In this document: positions 44,158 through 53,520 of the stretch, in pieces | Layout: the number at the start of each line of letters is the position of its first letter | Numbering within the stretch: position 1 is the stretch's first letter | Origin: Ectobius pallidus | Lineage: Eukaryota; Arthropoda; Insecta; Blattodea; Ectobiidae | Assembly (NCBI GenBank): GCA_964059195.1 | Contig: CAXKWD010000009.1 | Coordinates: forward strand, 150,779,890-150,843,889 | Length of the DNA stretch: 64,000 bases | Reading direction: 5' to 3' | Position numbers and translations under genes: made by a program | Notes under the pieces: generated by a model | What the model saw: the letters and a program-made list of their open reading frames with translations, nothing else | What the model was told of the DNA's origin: nothing | Database searches by the model: none

Positions 44158-44262
44158 CTTCGGCTTAGCTCAGTTGGTAGAGCACTGGCGCGAACAGCCG
44201 AAGGTCGTGGGTTCAAGTCCCAGTGTCGGAGGAATTTTTCTTCTATGATATTCTCAGTTTCC
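44158..44262 (+). mobile_element. tRNA-derived SINE, family S5
   Basis: The head TTAGCTCAGTTGGTAGAGC forms a complete tRNA D-arm/A box, and GGTCGTGGGTTCAAGTCCC is the T-arm/B box. The anticodon stem pairs poorly and the loop lacks T33, so it is not a working tRNA. A body CGGAGGAATTTTTCTTCTATG follows. It interrupts the pogo-like transposase frame. Confidence 0.72.
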
Positions 44263-44375
44263 CCCGACAGTAATGAAAAATGTGATGCAGTACTCTGCTG
44301 CCTAGACTTTGGAAATCTTTCAATGCATTCACAAACTTCTCGTTTCTCTTGAAACGTAACAACAGCTGTCTTCAT
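44263..44375 (-). pseudogene. pogo/Tigger-like transposase N-terminal remnant
   Basis: Minus-strand frame beginning MKTAVVTFQEKREVCECIER and continuing SRQQSTASHFSLLSGE matches the first helix-turn-helix of CENP-B/pogo-type DNA-binding domains ('T.EEK..I...IE..P..RQ..IA..F'). It is cut by the S5 SINE at 44262. No DDE catalytic region was found between here and 39912. The next 14 residues in the frame are SINE sequence. Confidence 0.6.
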
Positions 44376-44787
44376 TTTAACAATCTTACGAGTAACTGTA
44401 GTGTAGTGTTTTAGAACTGAATGGACACTGGACTAAAAGAACTGAAAGTTTGGAATGCCTCTTTCTACCTGCTCCACCCTCGCGCAGGCTGCATGTCCGA
44501 CTTCTTAACATAGCTTTCTGATTCCACCACGCATTTACAGTTAGTGGCAGGAGGAAATACAGTATATTATGTTTCTTAAATAATCTTCCTAACATTCACG
44601 CCTGTTATAAAATAATTCTGCAAAAGAAAATAATCACTGCAAGCTATATTTTCTAAAAATTTGATTTATCTTCACTGGCACTAAACGAATTGGCACAGTA
44701 AGGAGGTTTCTTATGTATTTTACATGGGAGAAGATCCGTTGACTTGCATTTATTGGCACAGTGCGAGAGTGGCACTGTAAAGAGGGG
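44376..44787 (-). other. 5' region of the pogo-like element, non-coding
   Basis: Lies between the transposase start (44375) and the right terminal repeat (44788-44808). Contains repeated GGCAC/GTGCC words (44687-44780) that may be subterminal transposase-binding sites. A 69-codon minus frame here shows no homology. Confidence 0.45.
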
Positions 44788-44827
44788 CATTATATCCAGG
44801 GTTGACTGTATAATGTATTATTGTAAA

Positions 44828-45096
44828 ATAAAGTGATCCCTATACAGGCCATGGAGGCCCAGAAGGTTCCAGGAGGTTCAGGCTCCCAGATTTTGGACAC
44901 TCGGCACATGAAGGTGGTAAGGTTGTCAGCCCTACGCACCGGCCTTTATTTTACCCCCAGGAATGTTCCTGGTACTCATTTCTGTTAGAGGCTGAGTCGA
45001 CCCCAGGGCCATAGTGCCACCAGAAGAAACGGGCCAATTGAAAAATCTCAACGACCTCATCGGGGATCGAACCCGCGACCTTCCGGTTGTATTATT
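44828..45096 (-). mobile_element. tRNA-derived SINE, family S2, 5'-truncated
   Basis: Inverse match to 45733-46035 from the B box (GGGTTCGATCCCCG on the minus strand) to CCTGTATAGGGATCACTTTA. A perfect 13-bp duplication GTATTATTGTAAA flanks it (44815-44827, 45097-45109). It inserted just outside the pogo-like element. Confidence 0.85.
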
Positions 45097-45109
45097 GTAT
45101 TATTGTAAA

Positions 45110-45262
45110 GATAGCTATTTTGTATGTTGGTACTGGGTTGTATATGATTCGGGGATGCAACAAGAAGCGTGGCAACGACTTTCTCTTCACTTTTACAACG
45201 AATTTACATTAAGATAATTTCACTTTTGTCGCTCTCCTAGAAAACGGCTTTAACTATTTTGT
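45110..45262. other. Unassigned with a family C fragment
   Basis: 45219-45270 (TTTTGTCGCTCTCCTAGAAAACGGC, TAACTATTTTGTTTAAATTT) matches repeat C at 61640-61690 and 35960-36000. The rest is unassigned. Confidence 0.45.
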
Positions 45263-45270
45263 TTAAATTT

Positions 45271-45439
45271 CGCCGTGGGTGAGTCGGTAGCGCGGCTGCC
45301 TTCCACTCCGGCGGCCCGGGTTCGATTCCCGGCCGGTTCGGGGATTTTTCAGTGGTAAAAAATCTCCCGGGTTCAGGACTGGGTGTCTGTCAGTAGGTTA
45401 AGATAATGCACATTGTGCGTGATTCCTTAATTATTATTA
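45271..45439 (+). mobile_element. tRNA-derived SINE, family S3
   Basis: A box GGTGAGTCGGTAGCGCGG and B box GGGTTCGATTCCCGG are followed by a short body (GGGGATTTTTCAGTGGTAAAA, GTCTGTCAGTAGGTTAAG) and a (TTA)n-like tail. Flanked by a perfect 9-bp TTTAAATTT duplication (45262-45270, 45440-45448). It inserted into a repeat C fragment. Complete, 169 bp. Confidence 0.85.
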
Positions 45440-45732
45440 TTTAAATTTCCCACACGAATCGCTTTAGAATTGGAATTAGAATTAGAAAAAGCCACTGAAT
45501 CCTTTTCAGACAAGGGCCTCCTACTATCGGTATTCGTATGCATAATATGGTATGTTTTGCTAAAAGCTAAAACACTGATTTGAAGCTGGTGCATGAGGAT
45601 TGCAACACACAGAGGAAGAGGGGTCACTGCAATGGGGCCGCTTTTCCTGTCGACACTTTCAAACTTGCGTAAAAGATGCATCTCAACATCTGATTAGGGA
45701 AATGTTTAATATCAGTTAACATTAATTTGAGG
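45440..45732. other. Unassigned spacer
   Basis: Nothing recognised. The 84-codon minus frame at 45427-45681 includes a low-complexity Asn/Ser run at its end and no domain. Confidence 0.4.
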
Positions 45733-46035
45733 GGTACGCCGTAGCGTAGTGGTTGAGGCGCTGCGCTACAAACTGGAAGGTCGCGGGTTCGATCCCCGAC
45801 GAGGTCGTGGAGTTTTTCAATTGGCCTAATCCTTCTGGTGATACTATGGCCCTGGGGTCGACTCAGCCTCCAACAGAAATGAGTATCAGTAGCAATCCAG
45901 GGGGTAAAGGCGGCCGGTGCGTAAGGCTGACAACCTTACCACCTTCATGTGCCGATGTCTAAAAATATGGGAGCCTCAACCTCCTAGAACCCTCTGGGCC
46001 TCCATGGCCTGTAATAGGGAACACTTTACTTTTTA
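45733..46035 (+). mobile_element. tRNA-derived SINE, family S2, full length
   Basis: A box TAGCGTAGTGGTTGAGGCGC and B box GGGTTCGATCCCCGACG define the tRNA-like head. The body contains CTATGGCCCTGGGGTCGAC, GTAAGGCTGACAACCTTACC (a hairpin) and CCTCCATGGCCTGTAATAGGG. Two more copies (44828-45096 minus, 47940-48135 plus) lie within 3.5 kb. The 69-codon frame across it is not a gene. Confidence 0.82.
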
Positions 46036-46237
46036 ACATTATTTTGCAGATCCATATGTATTATTCCTGATGCCAACTATTGTAAAGCTTAAAAAACATT
46101 GCCTGTTTACAATTTTCGAATTTATAACAAAAAACTGAACACACCACATGGAATTCGCACTGCATGTGCAGTCCCCATGACAACATTATTGTCTACAGCC
46201 TTCAGAGATGGCTTGGGAAATGCCATAGTTCTGAGTA

Positions 46238-46970
46238 CAGCCATTTCATAAAATATGGGAATTTTTCCCTCAAAGAGAGGAGTTATAAACTTATTGTAAT
46301 TGGGTGGTCAAATATAAGTTTAAAACCTCAAATGCATTGAATATATGCATTGCAATTATATGTATTTGAAGTTGTTTCATGTGTAAAATCTGTCTATTTA
46401 CTTATTTATTGCGTTGAGTTACTTTTTTTGTTATTTTTAGCATGATTTTAACACTCTTTAATACCATACAGTCAAGAGTAATCAGCTATGTCCATTTTCA
46501 TCTGAGAAAATGTACATTTTAAGGGACAATTTGGTATAAAATTATTTGTGGTTAATTGCTATGTAAAATAACAAACAGTGACGTTTTGTCCCACCCGTAA
46601 GTGATAGTTTTGTTAAATTATTATTGATGAGTTAAATAAATGTTGCGACAATCTGGAAACAGTTTATAATTTGTATTTAATCCCTCCTACCTTCATTAAT
46701 AACTACATTAAGACCCTAACAGTAATAGCAGAACAGCAAATGAACTTTTGTTTTGCATCATTAAAGTCAGTGTCCAAATTATGTCCCACCCGTAATAGAT
46801 TTTGAAAAATAAATTTAAAATAATGCTTTGCATGTAGTGTGGAGGAGAAGGCATTGTAAATTTTACAGAATGTGAAGAACCAATTCTAATTTATTATTTA
46901 TGATATGTAATAAACAAAAATAGTTTTTATAATTTGCTAGAATGTCCCACCCGTAATTATGAAATGGCTG
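46238..46970. mobile_element. TIR element with three internal copies of a 14-mer
   Basis: CAGCCATTTCATAA at 46238 and its inverted TTATGAAATGGCTG ending at 46970 are 14-bp terminal repeats. TA lies just outside the left end and AGTA outside the right, so a Tc1/mariner-like origin is possible. TGTCCCACCCGTAA occurs three times in the same orientation (46587, 46782, 46943), the last adjoining the right terminus. No ORF. Confidence 0.55.
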
Positions 46971-47404
46971 AGTACCGAAAAATGTATGTCCTCCTTAAAG
47001 TAAAATTAAATTTTACAATTCTTATCACCGAATGCCAAATGTGCAATTTCTAATATTCATTAAGCTAAAAATGCATCTATACCAATACGTATAAATAAAG
47101 AATGATCGTTTTTCCGTCTATTGCCAGTGTTATTCCAATCTGATTTCATCGCGATTTACATCAAATATTAATTATGTGGATGTCAGGTGTGTAATTTATA
47201 TGATGCATTAAGGTAAAAATACGTCTGTATCTAAATGTATTTTTGCCTTAGTAAACGCATGTGCTAAGTGCAAATTTGGAATCTCCTGAGGTATGACAGG
47301 TGAATATATAGGCTTATATTTTCTGCAGGGGCAAAATGCGGTAAGTACTTTTCCTGGGTACACAACAGCTTCACTAAAGAATTGTACCTAACACATGAGA
47401 TTTT
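46971..47404. other. Unassigned AT-rich spacer
   Basis: Contains loose repeats of AAAAATGCATCTATA and AAAATACGTCTGTAT words. No gene recognised. Confidence 0.4.
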
Positions 47405-47930
47405 TGAAGTGAAACTTCTTTAGCCGCGGTAGGGGTAAATCGAGAGCTTGTGGAACGCTCAAAATCGTCACGAAATTAGTGAGGTGTAACGGAACGGACT
47501 GCACAGAAAACAATCAACTCAATGATTAGGCTTATCCAAAATTTAAAAAGTCCAAAAATTCAAAAACAAAATTTAAAAAATCCAAAGTTAAAAATTCGAA
47601 ATTTTTAATTAAAAATTCGAATTTTTTAATAAAAAATTCTAAGATCCAAAATTAAAAAGTTAAAAAATCCAAAATTTAAAAAATAAAAAAATCCAAAATT
47701 TAAAATCGAAATATCTAAAATTTAAAAAAATAAAAAAAATGTCAAAATTAAAAAAAATTGGAAAATTCAAAATTTAAAAAAATCCAAAAAGAAACACAAA
47801 ATTAAAAATCCAAAGACCTAACATTTAAAAAATCCAAAATTAAACATTCAAAGTTCCAAAATTGAAAAAATCCAAAACTTGAAACAAGTTTCACTTCTGT
47901 CGCATGGTGTTCCACACACACTTTTTTTTA
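47405..47930 (-). repeat. Repeat family D with AT minisatellite core, copy 2
   Basis: Inverse of 4596-5035: starts GAAGTGAAACTTCTTTAGCCGCGG, ends AAGTTTCACTTCTGTCGCATGG. The core is about 330 bp of 'AAAATCCAAAATTTAAAA' variants. The unique flanks are conserved while core length differs, so the minisatellite changes in number independently. Confidence 0.65.
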
Positions 47931-47939
47931 AATTAGTCT

Positions 47940-48135
47940 AATCCTTTTGAGGGCACTATGGCCCTGGGGTCAACCCAGCCTGTGTCAGAAAGAGAGCAAT
48001 TCTGGAGGGGGGAAAGTCAGCCGGTGTGTTAAGACTGATAACCTTACCACATTCACGTCCGGATGTCTAAAATCTAAGATGTCCCGGAACCCTAAGAGCT
48101 TCCTTGGCCCGTATGAGGATCACTTTACTTTTTTG
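47940..48135 (+). mobile_element. tRNA-derived SINE, family S2, 5'-truncated
   Basis: Matches 45825-46030 (CTAATCC, CACTATGGCCCTGGGGTC, ACTGATAACCTTACCACATTC, CTTGGCCCGTATGAGGATCAC). The tRNA-like head is missing. It is the most diverged S2 copy here. Confidence 0.75.
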
Positions 48136-48224
48136 TATAGTTTTTATCCAATATTGATGAAATTTTGCACACTTAGCCTCTTTATCGCCGTTGACGAATC
48201 TACTTCTTTTCCCAGAATTATTGA

Positions 48225-48389
48225 AATGCCACCGAAGAAAAGAAAGAAGGTTGGTCATATAAACCCTGCAGCCAAAAGACGGAAGGTTATATAAGGGCCT
48301 AGGGTTTGAAAATGGGAAATACTCCATAAGTTGACTTCCAAGTACAAGCAGAATACAAAACACGGCCGATGGCTGGTCTTTTAAGCTAG
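48225..48389 (+). mobile_element. Helitron remnant with a possible transposase N-terminus
   Basis: The 3' end (CATAAGTTGACTTCCAAGTAC, hairpin-like CGGCCGATGGCTGG, CTTTTAAGCTAG at 48378-48389) is a diverged HelA-type terminus. Just before it a frame reads MPPKKRKKVGHINPAAKRRK, which resembles from memory the basic N-terminus of animal Helitron Rep/helicase proteins ('M..KKR..IGR....AKR'). It stops after about 22 residues at the junction with the 3' end. If right, this is a deletion derivative of an autonomous element. The 5' end was not found. Confidence 0.45.
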
Positions 48390-48947
48390 TACTTTACTAT
48401 GCTTAGGCGGCCAAGAAGATTTGGCCGGCGTCAAATGAATTTTATTATCGAAACTTGTTGCCAAAGAAATTCAGAGGACAATGAAATGATGGCTTACCTA
48501 TTAAAATACTCTTTCAGTCTGTCAAAATGATAATTCACACATAAAAGTTCTTGTACAGCGCGGTTGTGCAGTTGAAAATGGCGGCCGCAATTATGCAAAT
48601 GTCGACAAAGCTGCCAACGCCATATCCAAGGCTGTCTGTTTCCCCACTGTTGCAAAGAAACATACCGAGCTACGTCAGCATTTCATTTTAGGATTGTAAG
48701 GTATAACGATTTTCTTTCGACATAAACGTTTATTGATTTTGTGAAAAATGACTGCCCAGCGTATAGTAATAGAGATAGAAATTAGCTGATTTTTCTTACT
48801 TGGGTAATTTCTGTAAAATTCTGTTGGCTACATTGTATGTTACCTAGGCAACAGGAATCAGCTGTTTGCATTACGTAAACCATGTGATTAGAAGATTTGT
48901 ATGATTAAAAAGTGTTAACTCATTGTAATGTTTTGGAATTGGACCGA
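48390..48947 (+). promoter_or_regulatory. Putative sulfiredoxin promoter and 5' UTR region
   Basis: This 558-bp stretch is not matched to any repeat in the window and is less AT-biased around 48545-48690 (GAAAATGGCGGCCGCAATTATGC). A GTAAGG at 48697-48702 could be a 5' splice site for a non-coding first exon, but no matching acceptor is certain. No TATA box is obvious. The transcription start cannot be placed from sequence alone. Confidence 0.4.
48669..48680 (-). promoter_or_regulatory. Candidate antioxidant response element
   Basis: Minus strand reads TGCTGACGTAGC. It contains the ARE core TGACnnnGC preceded by TGC, the half-site bound by small Maf partners of Nrf2/CncC. It lies 319 bp upstream of the preferred sulfiredoxin ATG (48999). 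Vertebrate sulfiredoxin is an Nrf2 target, so position and identity are both apt, but a 9-base core occurs by chance fairly often. Confidence 0.45.
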
Positions 48948-49373
48948 ATGATTTCCAGTTTTACAGCTGTGTTTGTGAGGGAACTGTGTCATCGCACAAT
49001 GGCATCCATCAGTAAAAGCCAACAGTGTGTAGAGAACGAAATCACCAGTATCCATGCTGGATTGATCGAAGAAGTTCACGACATTCCTATGGATGCTTTG
49101 ATCCGGCCGTTTCCATTGGAAGTGAATGAAGAGAAAGTAGAAAGTATAATGAGGACTTTACAGGATCCAGGTACTTGCTCACAAGTGCCTCCTATCGATG
49201 TCCTGTGGATCACTGGAAGGGAAGGAGGTAACTACTTCTACTCATTCGGAGGGTGTCATCGCTACACGGCTCACAGAAGACTTGGTAGGCCGACTGTTCG
49301 AGCTAAGCTAGTGAAATCCACAATTGCTGACTTACAGACTTACCTCGGTGGGTCCACTCCAGACTTAAAGTAG
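48948..49373 (+). CDS. Srxn1: Sulfiredoxin, probable intact host gene
   Basis: Reduces the sulfinylated (hyperoxidised) active-site Cys of 2-Cys peroxiredoxins using ATP and a thiol. Counting from 48948 (141 residues), Cys103 in FGGCHR is the catalytic Cys and His104/Arg105 bind phosphate. The K63-x2-S66-x3-T70 helix matches the ATP-contacting residues of human sulfiredoxin. [33 protein letters not shown] and STPDL are family signatures up to the stop. The upstream ATG (48948) has a weak context (C at -3); ATG 48999 (A at -3, G at +4) is stronger and gives a 124-residue cytosolic-type protein. No introns interrupt the frame, so a retrocopy cannot be excluded. No AATAAA is seen before the downstream LINE. 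Confidence 0.95.
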   Translation: MISSFTAVFVRELCHRTMASISKSQQCVENEITSIHAGLIEEVHDIPMDALIRPFPLEVNEEKVESIMRTLQDPGTCSQVPPIDVLWITGREGGNYFYSFGGCHRYTAHRRLGRPTVRAKLVKSTIADLQTYLGGSTPDLK

Positions 49374-49616
49374 CAGACAGCACCACACAGACTAATACTT
49401 CAGTTTCTACAAGATCTGCTGGCCGACTACAAACTATCTCATCCTATCAACTTATCCTGCACAGGCTTACAGAATAGCTGGGGTTTAGAGGCAAAGCCCC
49501 CAACTTATAAACACAAGGACCAAGTTTTTGCAGCCTCCAACAAAGAAATAGAAGAAGGAGGATCCAGAGGAATTCAAATTGATCTGAGGAAGCATTTCAA
49601 GTCAGCTATAATATTA
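49374..49616. other. Sulfiredoxin 3' flank
   Basis: Unique-looking sequence with no repeat signature, likely part of the 3' UTR. It ends where a LINE H 3' tail starts on the opposite strand. No canonical polyadenylation signal was found. Confidence 0.4.
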
Positions 49617-50300
49617 ATATAATAATTCGTTTATTTATCCTGGCAGAGCTAAGGCCATTTGTCCTTCTCTTCCGCTTTGCCAGTCAAAAAATTACAGATA
49701 AAACTACAATTACTTTTAATGAAATGGAAAAACACTAACTATGAACTGAGACACACAGTAACACGATTCACTACCATAAAGTGTGTGTAGAGAAAAAAAT
49801 CATGATCCGGGTCCTAAATGCAAGTGTACATAGTGTGGAAATTTGTGCAGCAAATACCACACGCTGTTTTGTGCGAAGAGAACTTCATCAGTTGTACAGT
49901 TGTGCAGCGAATGACAAAGTGCTCATCAAATGCCCATTGGGCGTACTTCTTTATTTATTATTAGGCCTATAATGAACTAAAAACTAAATTAATTACAATT
50001 AAGTTACAAGATAATCTTGAATACAAAATTAAATTGATAATTTTCTAAATTACACCCTAAGGAAATTTTTGGGCTTAAGACAAGAACAAAAATTTAAATA
50101 ACATTATCCTGAATTAATTTACTGATTTTTCTTTTGAATTGTCCCAACGTTTGACAGCCTCTGACATTATGTGGGATGGAATTCCAGAAGAGGGTAACTG
50201 AAACGGTGAAAGGTAAAGAATACGATGATGAACGGTGTAAAGGGATAGAAAATACATTACTATATTCTGAACATGTATTTAGGTTGTGATGAGAGGACAG
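49617..50300 (-). pseudogene. LINE H reverse transcriptase C-terminal remnant
   Basis: Minus-strand frame (about 50245-50100) reads PFTVSVTLFWNSIPHNVRGC then LGQFKRKISKLIQ to a stop. This is the 'FWN.LP..V....SL..FK..L' end typical of LINE proteins. The 3' end GGAAGAGAAGGACAAATGG...GGATAAATAA matches 10340-10566. 49780-49930 (plus) has Cys-rich codons (KCKCT.CGNLC.KYHTLFC) with stops, whose origin is unknown. Confidence 0.6.
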
Positions 50301-50739
50301 CTACACTTCATTTAGAGCAATACCCCGCATACTCCTTACAAGAGACCTCTCTATCTTGTTGCACTCTTCCTAACACCCCTTGGAACTGCTCCACCCCAAC
50401 CTACTGCATCAGTGATTGCGCTGACATCTAGTGACCAAAAACAAGAAGAGCACGAAGAGCGAGAATTAAAAGTACAAGAGAAGAAAGATTGAGTCAAAAG
50501 TGTGGGTCGAATATGTGCTCCAAAACAAATTTAAAAACCAGATTATTGCTTCATTATATTTTGGCTCTTGTAGTTTATCTGAAGTTAAAAAGAATCTTCT
50601 GTTAATCTGAACTCAGTCTGTACAACACTAAATCGTGACCTGCATTTTAATTGTTCTTCTGGAAAGATGCATTCACAAATTTTTTAAATATTATCCTGAC
50701 AATAATGTGTCTACAAAATCGTATATTATAGGAATAGGG
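50301..50739. other. Unassigned spacer
   Basis: No gene recognised. Confidence 0.4.
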
Positions 50740-51063
50740 GAAAAAATAGTTTATGCCGCGCACTAGGCTCCTCCCACCAACACTCTAATGAGACCCGCCT
50801 GGGAAGGAGGGGTTTAGGGCTTTTGATTGTCTCCTCTTAGATGGCATTGCTAGTAATGCAGAAGGTGAAACTGGGAAAAATTTATTTTCTCTTTATTCCC
50901 TCTTTGTCTTCCTTTTCCTCTCCTTCCTCCCTTTCTCTCGCCTTCTCCTCACCCTGCAGCTACCTATTTGGGACCTATTCCTAAGAGGAAATTTTGGATC
51001 GACCGGGATTCGAACTCGTGGTTACCAGCACCGTAACCAGTAGCCTTAAACCACTACACTGCA
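50740..51063 (-). mobile_element. tRNA-derived SINE, family S6
   Basis: Minus strand: A box TAGTGGTTTAAGGCTACTGG and B box GAGTTCGAATCCCGGTC, then a body with TTTCCTCTTAGGAATAGGTCC and a GA-rich segment. The head extends to 51063. The downstream limit near 50740 is approximate. Single copy in this window. Confidence 0.6.
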
Positions 51064-52395
51064 AGCAATTGCTGAGCAGTGAAGGGAGAATTCATCTATT
51101 TAAGTTTAGAAAACTTTATAGTACATGAGACATAAGCATTTTGGTGCAAGGGTCATTTTCGGAATAGGCTATTTTATTTTATTTTGTGTACTTTTGATAA
51201 GGCAGGGTAATATTCCCAACACTGTGGTTTTGTATATTTATGCATATATGAAGAAGGGTACAATCATGGCTTTCTGGCTCGTTAGTGAGGGGAAGCACTG
51301 GCGGGCGGAGCTTGACTGGTGTGCAGCATAAATCTATCTTTTGCCTAGGAATGTTTATAAAATGGCAACATTTTCAACACATATTTTAAGGAAGTTGAGA
51401 AATAATCAAAATTCAAGATAGAAACCCGGTAACTTCTTTATATGCTGCAAATCAAAGAAGAAGTTAAGTCTTGTTAATTAGTCGACATTGCTGCACTCAA
51501 ACATTCTCCTTCATATGAATGCAAACTTGATCTAGACTTTTATGTTCAATGCTTTTCCCATACACTAAAAATCTATCTTGTCCTACAAGTTTTGTGATTA
51601 GAAGGATAAAACTTTTAGCATAAATTCTACACACTTTGGTAAATAAAACTATCAGTGGATTTCAGTTGAGGAACATACAGCCAGAAAGCAAAGTGACTAC
51701 AGTAGTTAAATATTGACTCTACATTCCTATCTCAAACGATCCTTAATTATTTTAATTATTAGTTTCCTAGCACGCAAACGAGATACTAATCCCAATAATA
51801 GGTCTTTTATTCATGTTCCGTATGGAATTCATTTGTGTGTTTTTTTGTTAAGAAAATAAAATCTGTTTATTTATTTCAGCTTTTCATGAAATTAGTTTTT
51901 AGAAGCATATTAACAAAACAAAATAAAATTATTAACACCCCATAATATTTTTAAAACACTAGTTTAATATTGTTTATAACAAATTAACGGGAAATGAGCT
52001 CACAACCTTCTGCACAGAAGGCAATGATCAAATAGCACAGCATTATCTGCAAGTTTGTTTACACTTTTGAACCGTGCCACAGAACTTTAATTTCTAACTA
52101 ACAAGAGTCAACCAGCTGTATTTCCAGAGAGCATTTATAGGGACGTCACAGTACATATTTTGAATCTAAATGTGCCAGATGCATGTTAAACAGAGGTACA
52201 TTCTGTATTTTATGCTGAAACTTACACTTATAATTTCATTGTGTTAGTACTATGTTGTGTTTATGAAAGCCTGTGGAATTCTATTTTATATGTTAATTTT
52301 TCAGATATATTTTATTAATAAAGTATTTTCTTAAAAAATATCTCTTGTGCTTTATAATATTGTGTTGGTAGACCTCCTGCATAGTGAGTAACTAG
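51064..52395. other. Unassigned AT-rich region
   Basis: 1.3 kb with no recognised gene, tRNA box or repeat boundary. The 68-codon frame at 51125-51331 (+) has a hydrophobic stretch but no recognisable domain or support. Confidence 0.35.
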
Positions 52396-52993
52396 CAGGG
52401 CCCGGATTTTAGTGATATGACATTTTTTAACTGGCACATCATGGACATTGCCCACAAGTGCTGATATTCAAATCATGACTCCTGGATTATAAAAATTGTT
52501 ATTTTTAAAGTCATTTTTTGGTCATTTTCCCAACTTTTTATTTTTAGAAAAATTCAGTGTCATTATTTGTTTTTTTTTTTTGCACATTTCACATTTTTTT
52601 CGTAAAATTTAAAGACATTATTTTCTCATTGCTGTCTCATTTTGTGTTCATTCTTGCATTGTGTAGAGTTTTTGTGCATTTACTTACATTGAATATTGTC
52701 GGATCTCTAAATAAGCTTTAATAAATAAATACTCTTGTAACTTTAATTCGCATGTAGAAAGACGGTGTTTGCTGTTTGCATTTAACCATATGTAATTAAC
52801 AAATTACAAGCCAATATTTGGGTCAACAACACAAATGTAGAATGGACAAAATATCTGATGCATAAAATAGTATTTTCATAAAAAGTTTTGAGTCATTTTT
52901 ATTAGTTATCGGGTTATTTATTTTTTTGTATTTTTGTAGTAATTTTGTAGCTAATATTTTATGTATTTTTAGGTCATCAAAATCCGGGCCCTG
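52396..52993. mobile_element. hAT-type element (family H5), complete
   Basis: CAGGGCCCGGATTTTAGTGA at the left and TCATCAAAATCCGGGCCCTG at the right are inverted. Flanks GTAACTAG and GTAATTAG match at 7 of 8. Interior words (GGTCATTTT, TTGCCCAC...TGC) match 11790-12571. 598 bp, non-coding. Confidence 0.85.
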
Positions 52994-53225
52994 GTAATTA
53001 GCATTCATGGACCTACCTCCTAGGCTGGGGTCTGTTTTGTACAATTTACTCATATTTTCTGTGAATATTTGGACTACTGCAAGTTATTTTGAAATCTATG
53101 TGGAACTAATGACTATCTAAGATTCCTTTTAGGTTACCAGCAGAGTCATAATTAAATCCCAGAGCATGGACTCGAAGCGGAAGTTTGAAAGCTTGGGGAT
53201 TTATAAACATTTGAGTTGGCTGGTA

Positions 53226-53520
53226 TTAGCTCATTGAATACATTATAAACAGTATTGATGCCAGCAAATACACAGCTTGTGCGTTGTTAGATTTAACGAA
53301 AGCCTTTGACTGTGTGGACATTAATATTTTACTGGAAAAGTTACAATATCTAGGCATTAGAGGCATCAGTCACAACCTAATAAAGTCTTATTTTACTAAC
53401 AGAACACAATTTGTGGAATTCATCAATCAGAATGGCTTGTATAGATCTAGCAAAGCCAGCATAGTTACTGGCCTACCCCAGGGATCCATTCTAGGGCCTT
53501 TATTGTTTATATTATATGTA
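53226..53520 (+). pseudogene. LINE B copy 2, 5' part of reverse transcriptase
   Basis: The frame reads EYIINSIDASKYTACALLDL (motif A region), TKAFDCVDINILLEKLQYLG, then TGLPQGSILGPLLFILY up to 53520, where LINE A copy 2 interrupts it. The residues before about 53226 are unrelated, so it is 5'-truncated just before RT motif A. It continues at 56638. Confidence 0.88.

Larger units (their letters stand above)
39912..44808 (-). mobile_element. Probable pogo/Tigger-like transposon hosting LINE A and a SINE
   Basis: Right end reads (minus strand) CAGTCAACCCTGGATATAATG starting at 44808 and followed outside by TA. This is the CAGT.....GATATAA style of pogo/Tigger termini. At 39912 the inward-facing AACCCTCGATATAATGCC is the opposite terminus, lacking its first bases. 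Both ends carry GTGGCAC/GTGCCA palindromic subterminal words. A pogo-type DNA-binding domain remnant lies at 44263-44375. LINE A copy 1 and an S5 SINE fill most of the interior. Treating the two ends as one element is inference. Confidence 0.6.

Noticed and set aside
44158..44232. Functional tRNA gene
   Set aside because: A and B boxes are good, but the anticodon stem pairs poorly, position 33 is not T, and a SINE body follows directly.
49781..49972. Cys-rich segment as a zinc-finger gene or piggyBac C-terminal domain
   Set aside because: The CxC/CxxC pattern is suggestive in one frame, but it contains stops within 35 codons and no neighbouring catalytic sequence is present.
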